6,061 nucleotides of DNA from an uncultured Prevotella sp. (GTDB lineage: Bacteria > Bacteroidota > Bacteroidia > Bacteroidales > Bacteroidaceae): positions 1 to 6,061 of the forward strand of contig CAMBBY010000090.1 in assembly GCA_945863825.1 (NCBI GenBank), written 5' to 3'. Of this stretch, positions 1 through 6,015 are shown in pieces. A model generated the notes under the pieces. It worked only from the letters and a program-made list of their open reading frames with translations. It was not told the origin of the DNA and searched no databases. A program made the position numbers and the translations under genes. Every line of letters starts with the position of its first letter. Within the stretch, counting starts at the first letter, position 1.

Positions 1-19
1 AAAGATTCCTTCTAAATAA

Positions 20-134
20 TAAAAAGAGAGAAACTCTTTCTTAAGGGGATTCTTAAATAAAAAGTGAGAAACTCTCTCTTAAGGGGCTTTTAAAAAGAAG
101 AGAAAATCCCCCTAAAAAATAAGGGGATTTTAGA
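20..134. repeat. Three degenerate tandem units in the 5' spacer
   Basis: Units start near 20, 58 and 91. Each opens with TAAAAAG followed by a GAGAAA-like stretch, and each ends with TAAGGGG plus a T-rich tail. The TAAGGGG blocks begin at 42, 80 and 120. Units 1 and 2 match at 29 of 31 positions (18-48 against 56-86), while unit 3 is more diverged. No function is recognised. The block lies just upstream of the small gene at 185, so a regulatory role or simple slippage expansion are both possible. Confidence 0.7.
103..131. other. Hairpin inside the third repeat unit
   Basis: AAAATCCCC (103-111) pairs perfectly with GGGGATTTT (123-131) around an 11-nt A-rich loop. The 3' arm ends in four T but no longer T run follows, so it is a weak candidate terminator for a gene to the left, or a leader structure for the small gene that begins about 50 bases later. 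Which of these applies cannot be decided from the sequence. Confidence 0.4.
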
Positions 135-184
135 GGGAATTAATGATAAAGGAGGATGAAAGAAGATAAGAGGAGGAAATGGGA

Positions 185-403
185 ATGGAAGAAATCAGAA
201 GGTGCGGCGCTCATGAGGTTCGACTTCCAGGAGGTGACTGTCTGCAGCAGGCTGTGGTGGAACTGATGGAAGGAAGGGTGGTCAACTATTTCGAGTTTCG
301 GGATGAACTTCCCATGACGGAATGGTTGGGCGGACTCATCGAGGTAAAATGCGATGAGGAAGGAATCCGGAGAGCCTACTGGAATGGAAGAATTTTAGAA
401 TAA
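185..403 (+). CDS. Small hypothetical protein (72-74 aa)
   Basis: This is an acidic soluble protein with no signal peptide or membrane segment, and I do not recognise a named family. The ATG at 185 is preferred because AGGAGG (171-176) lies 8 nt upstream of it. The in-frame ATG at 179 is only 2 nt from that site and would add two residues. A good Shine-Dalgarno is uncommon in Bacteroidota. Mixed residues with a conserved look (VVELMEGRVV, then FRDELPMTEWLGGLIEV) and sensible codon use argue for a real gene. It ends 122 bp before nadC on the same strand. That gap holds a direct repeat, so co-transcription is possible but not shown. Alternatives are a conserved Bacteroidales protein of unknown function or a remnant of a longer gene. 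Confidence 0.6.
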   Translation: MEEIRRCGAHEVRLPGGDCLQQAVVELMEGRVVNYFEFRDELPMTEWLGGLIEVKCDEEGIRRAYWNGRILE

Positions 404-417
404 AACTGAGGTCGAAA

Positions 418-485
418 CTTCAGATGCAGAGCCAAGGCTTTAAAAAAAGGAACTAAGGCTTCAGATGCAGAGCTAAGGCTTTAAA
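418..485. repeat. 27-bp direct repeat pair upstream of nadC
   Basis: Copies lie at 418-444 and 459-485, offset by 41 bp, with 26 of 27 positions identical (C433 against T474). The core is CTTCAGATGCAGAG followed by AAGGCTTTAAA. Each copy can fold a small AGAGC/GCTTT hairpin. The second copy ends about 40 bp before the nadC start, so it would lie in the nadC leader or promoter. No known operator or riboswitch is recognised. Confidence 0.75.
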
Positions 486-525
486 GAATAAAAACAAGAA
501 TCATTAATTTTTAAAAAGGATATTT

Positions 526-1377
526 ATGTTAAGCGTAGATCAATTAGAAGACAAGTTGATTGACTTGGCATTTGCTGAGGATATCGGTGATGGTGACCAC
601 ACAACCCTTTGTTGCATCCCTGACGATGCGATGGGCAAGAGTCATCTGCTTATCAAGGAAGATGGTGTGTTGGCTGGTGTAGAGATGGCCAAGAAGGTGT
701 TTGCTCGCTTTGATCCTACCATGAAGGTGGAGGTTCTCATTCAGGATGGTACTCCTGTGAAGAAGGGCGACATCGCGATGATCGTGACAGGAAAGACCCG
801 TTCACTCCTCCAGACTGAGCGCCTGATGCTCAACATCATGCAGCGTATGAGCGGTATCGCTACCATGACCGCTAAGTACGTGAAGCGCCTTGAGGGTACC
901 AAGACTCATATCCTGGACACCCGCAAGACTACTCCTGGTCTCCGAATGCTGGAGAAGCAGGCTGTGAAGATCGGCGGCGGTATGAACCATCGCATCGGTC
1001 TCTTCGATATGATCCTGCTCAAGGACAACCATATCGACTTCGCTGGGGGTATCGACAATGCTATCGACCGTTGCCATGCTTACCTCAAGGAGAAGGGGCT
1101 CAACCTGAAGATTGAAATCGAGGTGCGCAGCTTCGAGGAACTCGACCAGGTTTTGAAGCACGGTGGTGTAAACCGTATCATGCTTGACAATTTCTCTGTG
1201 CCTGATACCAAGAAGGCGGTGGATATCATCGCTGGCAAGTATGAGACGGAGTCTTCTGGCGGTATCACCTACGATACCATCCGCGACTATGCCGAGCAGG
1301 GTGTGGATTTCATCTCTGTAGGTGCCTTGACACATAGCGTGAAGGGCTTGGACATGAGTTTCAAGGCTTGTGATTAA
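526..1377 (+). CDS. nadC: Nicotinate-nucleotide pyrophosphorylase (quinolinate phosphoribosyltransferase)
   Basis: This cytoplasmic enzyme converts quinolinate and PRPP to nicotinate mononucleotide, CO2 and PPi, the step that joins de novo quinolinate synthesis (NadB, NadA) to the NAD pathway. The length of 283 residues is normal for the family. The N-terminal open-faced domain covers roughly residues 1-110 (EDIGDGDHTT at 18-27) and the barrel domain follows. Diagnostic motifs are QTERLMLN (96-103), SGIAT (109-113), DTRKTTPGLR (131-140), the glycine-rich GGGMNHRIG (150-158) and LLKDNH (164-169). EIEV (197-200), MLDNF (219-223), SGGI (244-247) and SVGALTHS (264-271) complete the phosphate and quinolinate site. 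All expected basic and acidic active-site residues are present. AAAAAGGA about 6 nt before the ATG supports the start. NadA and NadB are not in the window. The gene seems intact and ordinary. Confidence 0.96.
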   Translation: MLSVDQLEDKLIDLAFAEDIGDGDHTTLCCIPDDAMGKSHLLIKEDGVLAGVEMAKKVFARFDPTMKVEVLIQDGTPVKKGDIAMIVTGKTRSLLQTERLMLNIMQRMSGIATMTAKYVKRLEGTKTHILDTRKTTPGLRMLEKQAVKIGGGMNHRIGLFDMILLKDNHIDFAGGIDNAIDRCHAYLKEKGLNLKIEIEVRSFEELDQVLKHGGVNRIMLDNFSVPDTKKAVDIIAGKYETESSGGITYDTIRDYAEQGVDFISVGALTHSVKGLDMSFKACD

Positions 1378-1441
1378 GAGTGATTTAAGTGAAGAGGGAA
1401 GAATGAAGAATTCAAATGCTTTTCTCTTTGTTCTTCTGAAA

Positions 1442-1449
1442 TATTTTTG
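1442..1449 (+). promoter_or_regulatory. Candidate -7 box for the C69 dipeptidase gene
   Basis: TATTTTTG fits the Bacteroidota -7 consensus TAnnTTTG exactly and lies 64 bp before the ATG at 1514. No TTTG is found at the usual -33 distance; the nearest, 1427-1430, is too close. The box also runs into a hairpin that starts at 1448. It is a weak candidate only. Confidence 0.25.
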
Positions 1450-1478
1450 TGGAGTTAGGAGACTTTTCTAACTCCACA
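1448..1478. other. 11-bp-stem hairpin between nadC and the C69 gene
   Basis: TGTGGAGTTAG (1448-1458) pairs perfectly with CTAACTCCACA (1468-1478) around a 9-nt loop. Neither strand has a T run after the stem, so it is not a typical intrinsic terminator. It may end nadC transcription in another way, stabilise an mRNA end, or serve as a protein-binding site in the leader of the next gene. Confidence 0.55.
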
Positions 1479-1513
1479 TTGCATTTAGGTGTATATTAAT
1501 AAAGGTATATTTT

Positions 1514-3169
1514 ATGAATAAGATTTTTGCTTCGGCCTTGATGGCTGTGGCTATGATGGGCAGTGTATCTGAGGCGGATGCCTGCACCAATTTCATCGTG
1601 GGCAAGAAAGCGTCTGTAGATGGTTCGGTGATGTGCTCTTACAGTGCCGACGACTATGGTATGTTCCAGAATCTCGCCCATTATCCTGCGGGCAAGCATG
1701 CCAAGGGCGAGATGCGCAAGATTTTTGACTGGGATACCAATGTTTATCATGGAGAGATTCCTGAGGCTGCCGAGACCTACAGTGTTATCGGTAATATCAA
1801 CGAATATCAGGTGACCATCGGCGAGACTACCTATGGTGGTCGCGAGGAAATGGTGGATTCTACCGGTATCTTAGACTATGGTTCACTCATCTACGTGGCT
1901 TTGCAGCGCAGTAAGACCGCTCGCGAGGCTATCAAGGTGATGACTACACTGGCGCAGACCTACGGTTATAATTCAGAAGGTGAGACCTTTACCATCTGCG
2001 ATCCTAACGAGGCTTGGATCATGGAGATGATGGGCAAGGGACCGGGCAGCAAGGGCGTGGTCTGGGTGGCTCAGCGCATACCTGACGAGGCTATCTGTGC
2101 CCATGCCAACCAGAGTCGCATCGGCAAGTTTAATATGAAGGACAAGAAGAATGTCATGTTTGCCAAGGACGTGGTAGCCTTTGCACGCAGCAAGGGCTGG
2201 TTCAGCGGCAAGGATGCTGACTTCTCCTGGAAGATGGCTTATGCCAAACCGGATTTCTCGGGTCGCCGCTTCTGCGATGCCCGTGCTTGGGCTTTGCTCA
2301 ACCATTTCAAGGATATGAGCCGTTATCTGCCTTGGGCACTCGGCAAGGATCCGAATGCTGAGGATATGCCACTCTGGGTGATTCCTGACAAGAAGGTGAG
2401 CGTAAAGGATGTAGAGGCTTGCATGAGAGACCATTATGAGGGTACTCCGCTCTCTGTGGCTGATGGCGATGATATCGGTGGCGGTATCTGGCAGATGCCT
2501 TACCGTCCAACTCCTCTGACATTCAAGGTGGATGGCAAGCAGTGCTTCAACGAGCGCCCTGTCAGCACACAGCAGAGTGGTTTCGTATATGTGAGCCAGA
2601 TGCGTTCCTGGTTGCCACGCGAGATCGGTGGTGTGCTCTGGTTTGGCAATGATGATGCCAACATGGTGGCTTTCACACCTATCTACTGCAGTTCTACCGT
2701 GCGTCCAGAGTGCTACAATACGCCTGGCGCAGATGCCGTGACCTTCAGCGACAAGAATGCTTACTGGGTTTGCAATATGGTGAGCAACATGGTTTATCCA
2801 CGTTACAACCAGCTGTTCCCAAGTTTGAAGGAGGTTCGCGACAGTCTCGACAACAGTTATTTTGCTGCCCAGAAGCAGGTGGAGGACAAGGCGCTCGAAC
2901 TCTATGCCCAGAATCCTCAGCAGGCAGTGAAGTACCTCAACGATTATGGTGTAGAGAAGGCGCAGCAGATGCTCGGTTGCTGGAAGCAGCTCCATACTTA
3001 TCTCGTGGTGAAGTATAATGATATGATCATCAAGCCAACCACCAAGAATGGAACTTTCGAGCGAACGAAGGAGGGTCTCGGTGCACGCCCAGTTCGTCCG
3101 GGATATCCAGAGAAATATGCTCGTGAACTGATTAAGCAGACTGGAGATAAATTCGTTTGTCCTGAGTAG
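1514..3169 (+). CDS. Secreted peptidase family C69 dipeptidase (PepD-like)
   Basis: This is an N-terminal-nucleophile hydrolase expected to cleave dipeptides or short peptides in the periplasm. Residues 1-23 form a signal peptide (Lys3, hydrophobic 4-18, ending ADA). Cleavage exposes Cys24 of CTNFIVGKKASVDGS (24-38), the catalytic N-terminal Cys of MEROPS family C69. Other family features are the NEYQVTIGETTYGG block (96-109), DPNEAW (163-168), ANQSRIG (198-204) and LWFGNDD (375-381). AAAGG (1501-1505) lies 8 nt before the ATG. The length of 551 residues is near what I expect for Bacteroidota members. Oddly, the reading frame continues past the TAG (3167-3169) with 45 more coding-like codons to a TAA at 3305-3307, described separately. 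It is preceded by nadC on the same strand with a 136-bp gap and no functional link. Family assignment is firm; the true C-terminus is less certain. Confidence 0.93.
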   Translation: MNKIFASALMAVAMMGSVSEADACTNFIVGKKASVDGSVMCSYSADDYGMFQNLAHYPAGKHAKGEMRKIFDWDTNVYHGEIPEAAETYSVIGNINEYQVTIGETTYGGREEMVDSTGILDYGSLIYVALQRSKTAREAIKVMTTLAQTYGYNSEGETFTICDPNEAWIMEMMGKGPGSKGVVWVAQRIPDEAICAHANQSRIGKFNMKDKKNVMFAKDVVAFARSKGWFSGKDADFSWKMAYAKPDFSGRRFCDARAWALLNHFKDMSRYLPWALGKDPNAEDMPLWVIPDKKVSVKDVEACMRDHYEGTPLSVADGDDIGGGIWQMPYRPTPLTFKVDGKQCFNERPVSTQQSGFVYVSQMRSWLPREIGGVLWFGNDDANMVAFTPIYCSSTVRPECYNTPGADAVTFSDKNAYWVCNMVSNMVYPRYNQLFPSLKEVRDSLDNSYFAAQKQVEDKALELYAQNPQQAVKYLNDYGVEKAQQMLGCWKQLHTYLVVKYNDMIIKPTTKNGTFERTKEGLGARPVRPGYPEKYARELIKQTGDKFVCPE

Positions 3170-3178
3170 AAACTCAGG
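3161..3178 (+). other. Small hairpin spanning the C69 stop codon
   Basis: CCTGAGT (3161-3167) and ACTCAGG (3172-3178) form a perfect 7-bp stem with a 4-nt loop. The TAG begins on the last stem base and finishes in the loop. No T run follows, so it is not a terminator. It may be coincidental, or it may affect termination or readthrough at this stop. Confidence 0.4.
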
Positions 3179-3307
3179 ACCTGCGGGTTCTCCTTGTTCC
3201 CCTTTGTCAACCAGAAGGCTGCCAACAAGGTGAATGAGGCTCACCAGAAAGTTCATGATGCAATCAATGATGCTGCCAACAAGACCTTGCATGATTTGGC
3301 GAGATAA
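3170..3307 (+). pseudogene. In-frame 45-codon extension after the C69 TAG stop
   Basis: Directly after the TAG, in the same frame as the dipeptidase, 45 sense codons run to TAA at 3305-3307. The distal part looks truly coded: VNQKAANKVNEAHQKVHD, then AINDAANKTLHDLAR, a charged Ala/Asn-rich probable helix. It uses the codons preferred in the upstream gene (AAC, CAG, AAG, GCC, GAG). There is no ATG in this frame to start it independently. The intrinsic terminator sits 23 bp beyond the TAA but about 160 bp beyond the TAG, as if the TAA were the older gene end. Explanations are a nonsense mutation that shortened the protein, stop-codon readthrough, or a decayed neighbour fused by chance. I favour a former C-terminal extension. 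Confidence 0.45.
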
Positions 3308-3330
3308 AGATTAAATAAGTTGAATATAGG

Positions 3331-3383
3331 AAAGCCTGGCTTCTTTTTCTCTTCTTAGGGAGAATTAGAAGCCAGGCTTTTTT
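3331..3383 (+). terminator. Strong intrinsic terminator after the C69 gene
   Basis: AAAGCCTGGCTTCT (3331-3344) pairs perfectly over 14 bp with AGAAGCCAGGCTTT (3367-3380). An inner TTCTC/GAGAA stem (3347-3351 with 3360-3364) extends it. Six T at 3378-3383 follow on the plus strand. It ends transcription of the dipeptidase gene and insulates the region to the right. Confidence 0.92.
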
Positions 3384-3403
3384 ATTGGGTAATCTGTGTC
3401 GGA

Positions 3404-3454
3404 GTACCGGTGAAGTATTTCATCGATTATGTAAGGGTGTATCAGAAGAAATAA
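3404..3454 (+). pseudogene. Possible C-terminal remnant of a GH16-like glucanase
   Basis: Read on the plus strand to the TAA at 3452-3454, this short frame gives VPVKYFIDYVRVYQKK. The (I/V)DYVRVYQ ending is typical of the last strand of glycoside hydrolase family 16 (laminarinase-like) proteins, which are common in Prevotella. The frame is open only from 3359, through the terminator, and nothing else of a GH16 domain is seen upstream. If real, it is a leftover of a gene lost by deletion or displaced by rearrangement. With about 16 residues, chance cannot be excluded. Confidence 0.35.
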
Positions 3455-3457
3455 TTC

Positions 3458-3518
3458 CGCCAACTGCCACAACGAAAAAGCGCCAACTGTCACAACGAAA
3501 AAGCGCCAACTGCCACAA
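3458..3518. repeat. 23-bp tandem repeat, 2.65 copies, before the ATPase promoter
   Basis: Copies occupy 3458-3480, 3481-3503 and 3504-3518 (partial). The unit begins CGCCAACTGCCACAACG and ends in AAAAAG. The only difference is C to T at 3490 in copy 2. There are no spacers between units, so it is not a CRISPR array. It ends 35 bp before the putative -33 box of the ATPase gene, a position suited to a protein-binding array, but no function is established from the sequence. Confidence 0.9.
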
Positions 3519-3552
3519 TAGAATAGGAGAATAACAAGGTTTAACTATTTTA

Positions 3553-3586
3553 TTTGCTTGATATTCAATGAAATATATTATTTTTG
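3553..3586 (+). promoter_or_regulatory. Bacteroidota-type promoter of the AAA/DUF4143 gene
   Basis: TTTG at 3553-3556 (-33 box) and TATTTTTG at 3579-3586 (exact TAnnTTTG -7 box) are separated by 22 bp, close to the usual spacing. Transcription would begin around 3592-3595, giving a leader of about 18 nt without a clear Shine-Dalgarno before the ATG at 3612. Confidence 0.65.
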
Positions 3587-3611
3587 CATCAGAAATTAAA
3601 AATAAGATTTT

Positions 3612-4901
3612 ATGAAAGAATATAAAGCAAGAATTGCAGATAAAATATTGGCAGAAAAACTGGATGCGATGGGAGCTGTTTTGATAGAAGGTCCTAAGTA
3701 TTGCGGTAAGACTACTCTAGCCAGCCAACAGGCTAAAAGTATCCTGTCTATGTCTGATCCGGATACCATGGAGCAGAACATAGCCATGGCCAATACCAAT
3801 ATCAAACTGTTGCTTCGGGGTGAAACGCCACGATTGATAGATGAATGGCAAATAGCACCAAAGTTCTGGGATGCCGTGAGAAATGAAGTGGATAAGCGTG
3901 ATGATGATGGGCAGTTCATACTAACCGGGTCTGCTGTGCCACCTAGTTATGATGAAATCTTTCATACGGGAACGGGGCGTTTTGCCTGGCTCAAACTCCG
4001 AACAATGAGTTTGTGGGAATCAGAAGATTCTACAGGAGAGGTGAGCCTTGCCAAATTGTTCGCAGCCGACAGGACGGATTACTTCGTAGAAGGAATCAAC
4101 CCAATCGACTTGGAGCATCTGGCATATTTGACTTGTCGGGGTGGCTGGCCGAAAGCCTTGGATAAGAAAAGCAAGCAGGCAGCTTTACAGCAGGCCATTG
4201 AGTATTTTGAGGCAGTAACCAGATTCGATGTATCCCGTGTAGATGGAGTCAACCGTAATAGTGAATTAGCACGGAGGATTATGCGTTCGTATGCGAGAAA
4301 TCAGGGAAGTCAGGCTACTGCAGGTACCATTTTGGCAGATATAGCCAACAATGAGAGTACTGAGGTTAGCGAGAATACCATCTATTCCTACATCAAGGCT
4401 TTGAAGAAGATATTTGTGATAGAGGATTCTACTGCCTGGAACCCGAATATGAGAAGCAAGTCGGCGATACGTACTTCTGATACCAGATATTTTACCGACC
4501 CTTCGATAGCAACGGCAGCTTTGGGAATGGGACCAGATGACTTGATCAATGATTTGAGTACGTTTGGCTTATTCTTTGAAACCTTGTGTGTGCGTGATTT
4601 GAGAGTCTATGCCGATGCATTAGGCGGCTCCGTTTATCATTTTCGTGATAAAAATGGTCTGGAGTGTGATGCTGTGGTTCATCTTCGTAATGGTAAGTAT
4701 GGATTGATAGAGGTGAAGCTGGGTGGCGACAAGCTCATAGAGGAGGGCGCAGGAAACCTGGTGACATTGGAAAGTAAAATCGATACCGATAAGATGAAGT
4801 CCCCATCTTTCAAAATGGTGCTGACCGGTGTCGGTAAATATGCCTACCAGCGTCCGCAGGACGGCGTATATGTTGTGCCGATAGGGTGCTTGAGAGATTA
4901 G
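3612..4901 (+). CDS. AAA_14 / DUF4143 family ATP-binding protein
   Basis: This 429-residue protein has the two-domain plan of AAA_14 plus DUF4143 ATPases, common multi-copy genes in Bacteroidota whose biological role is not settled. The Walker A motif is GPKYCGKTT (27-35). The Walker B-like segment is PRLIDEWQ (73-80). ILTGSA (103-108) is the sensor strand, and HTGTGRF (118-124) carries a likely arginine finger. A helical middle region includes a probable winged-helix part (about 215-275). The C-terminal DUF4143 domain contains DPSIATAALG (296-305), FFETLCVRDL (321-330), then E351-C-D353 and IEVK (366-369), matching a PD-(D/E)XK-like core. All ATPase motifs look intact. The gene is monocistronic, with its own promoter and a 23-bp repeat array upstream and a hairpin terminator downstream. 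Its sequence seems more AT-rich than nadC and the C69 gene, consistent with an accessory gene. Family assignment is sure; function is not. Confidence 0.92.
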   Translation: MKEYKARIADKILAEKLDAMGAVLIEGPKYCGKTTLASQQAKSILSMSDPDTMEQNIAMANTNIKLLLRGETPRLIDEWQIAPKFWDAVRNEVDKRDDDGQFILTGSAVPPSYDEIFHTGTGRFAWLKLRTMSLWESEDSTGEVSLAKLFAADRTDYFVEGINPIDLEHLAYLTCRGGWPKALDKKSKQAALQQAIEYFEAVTRFDVSRVDGVNRNSELARRIMRSYARNQGSQATAGTILADIANNESTEVSENTIYSYIKALKKIFVIEDSTAWNPNMRSKSAIRTSDTRYFTDPSIATAALGMGPDDLINDLSTFGLFFETLCVRDLRVYADALGGSVYHFRDKNGLECDAVVHLRNGKYGLIEVKLGGDKLIEEGAGNLVTLESKIDTDKMKSPSFKMVLTGVGKYAYQRPQDGVYVVPIGCLRD

Positions 4902-4942
4902 GAATTATGTTTCTTCTCTCAATTAATGCCACGTTATGTTAT

Positions 4943-4961
4943 TGACTATAGATGATAGTCA
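4943..4961. other. Small hairpin between the convergent genes
   Basis: TGACTAT (4943-4949) pairs with ATAGTCA (4955-4961) around a 5-nt loop. It is AT-rich with no T run, so it is probably minor and possibly chance. Confidence 0.3.
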
Positions 4962-4977
4962 TTAGATAAGGATAAAA

Positions 4978-5041
4978 GTAACCATTCTGTCATTTTGATA
5001 AATCGTCAGATAATCAGATAAAAAAATGGCAGAGTGGTTAC
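4978..5041. terminator. Shared terminator hairpin of the convergent genes
   Basis: A 19-bp stem pairs 4978-4996 (GTAACCATTCTGTCATTTT) with 5023-5041 around a 26-nt loop. The two imperfections become G-U wobble pairs in plus-strand RNA but A-C mismatches in minus-strand RNA, so folding favours the ATPase transcript. A T-rich tail (5043-5055) follows on the plus strand. On the minus strand four T follow, and the hairpin starts 8 bases after the nuclease gene's stop. It likely serves both genes, best the plus-strand one. Confidence 0.75.
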
Positions 5042-5049
5042 GTTTGTTT

Positions 5050-6015
5050 TTATTTGCTTCCCTTACTACGATTGCATTGTCGGCAAAGCATTTGGCAATT
5101 TTTGATGTCGGTTCTTCCACCTTCTCGCCAAGGCTTGATGTGATCGCCCTCCATTAATTCAAAGTCAAACTCTTTGCCACAGATGGCACATTTATGGTTC
5201 TGTTTTTCCCATATTGCCTTCTTAACCTTATCCTTGAAAGTCCGAAGGTCCAGATAACGTTCATCGCCAGTTAACACGTAAGGAATAATACCATTCGGTT
5301 TCTGAATCTCATCATCACCGATAAGATCTGAGATTCTATCCTCCATCGCCTTGATATCCAATGGCTGTTCATGATATTTGTCATAAAACAAAGCCCAATC
5401 CACTCCCTTCATGATGATTTTGAATTTCTTCATATTGAAAGTAGATATAGCCCAATTCAGTACGTTTTGAAAATAAGTCCAAAGAGGAATGGCATTCTTG
5501 TCGTGTTGATGAATCGCCATATAGCCAACGGCACTTTGTAGCTTCCCATTGCGAGTTTCATGTTCCGCCATCCACTCTAAAGCCTTTTTGAAAAAGTCTT
5601 GGCGGATAGGTGAACCATTTACCAAATCCTTACCTAGGCGATAAGCCCCGCAATTGCTTTTGGAGAAATGGTGTTTTGCATCACTAACGAAAGGCCCTGC
5701 ATAAACTGCATTGCGGATTTCCTGCTCATTCAATGGCTTGCCGGCAATATTGATGGTCTTGAACCATTCCAGTTTTTCTGACTCCTTACCTTCACAAACA
5801 TATACTGTCAGCTTATAGTCGAGAATTTTCTTCTGATCATCGGCTGGTTGATTATCGAAATATTTAAAATCAACTGCAAATTTTCCTGCTACGTACTGAC
5901 ATAGTGAAAGAGTGCGTTGCTGTCCGTCCATTACCTCATAAGGACATTCTGCATCATCACTTCTCTTCACCCAGTACATTACATTGAGCGGATATTTATT
6001 AAGCACGGTGTTGAT
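5050..6015 (-). CDS. DUF262 (GmrSD-like) and HNH nuclease protein, 5'-truncated
   Basis: This is a predicted DNA-binding or NTP-dependent nuclease of the COG1479 type. The real sequence begins at 6015, so the first residues are missing, probably some tens including the usual YQR motif. Numbering from the first genomic residue (321 present), DUF262 contains MDGQQRTLSL (29-38), FKTINIAG (85-92) and PLNEQEIRNA (94-103). The C-terminal HNH (beta-beta-alpha metal) domain has CAIC (276-279), DHIKPW (291-296) with Asp291-His292, N306 and CRQCN (311-315). The two CxxC pairs should bind structural zinc. Both domains look intact. DUF262 occurs in type IV restriction (GmrS) and other phage-defence proteins, so a restriction role is plausible but unproven. 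It converges on the ATPase gene and shares its terminator. An apparent start giving MYKRQ at 6016-6030 is adapter, not protein. Confidence 0.9.
   Translation of the reverse strand: MNTVLNKYPLNVMYWVKRSDDAECPYEVMDGQQRTLSLCQYVAGKFAVDFKYFDNQPADDQKKILDYKLTVYVCEGKESEKLEWFKTINIAGKPLNEQEIRNAVYAGPFVSDAKHHFSKSNCGAYRLGKDLVNGSPIRQDFFKKALEWMAEHETRNGKLQSAVGYMAIHQHDKNAIPLWTYFQNVLNWAISTFNMKKFKIIMKGVDWALFYDKYHEQPLDIKAMEDRISDLIGDDEIQKPNGIIPYVLTGDERYLDLRTFKDKVKKAIWEKQNHKCAICGKEFDFELMEGDHIKPWREGGRTDIKNCQMLCRQCNRSKGSK

Noticed and set aside
802..1335. Minus-strand open frame of 177 codons opposite nadC
   Set aside because: NadC on the plus strand has every family motif over this stretch, and the antisense product resembles nothing.
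1583..1585. Cys24 of the C69 protein as a lipoprotein lipobox cysteine
   Set aside because: The preceding residues ADA do not fit the lipobox consensus, and CTNF is the family's catalytic N-terminal cysteine motif.
1973..3292. Long minus-strand open frame (439 codons) opposite the C69 gene
   Set aside because: It is antisense to a clearly recognised peptidase with signal peptide and family motifs. It has no recognisable domain and arises from the codon bias of the real gene.
3458..3518. Possible CRISPR array
   Set aside because: The 23-bp units are directly adjacent with no unique spacers, and no cas genes are present.
5027..5041. Similarity of TGGCAGAGTGGTTAC to the D-arm region of bacterial tRNA-Ser, as a possible tRNA or att fragment
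   Set aside because: No acceptor, anticodon or T arms follow, and the segment is fully explained as the 3' arm of the terminator hairpin.
3612..6015. ATPase and DUF262-HNH genes as a two-gene defence operon
   Set aside because: The genes are convergent, the ATPase gene has its own promoter, and a hairpin terminator lies between them. Adjacency alone does not support one system.
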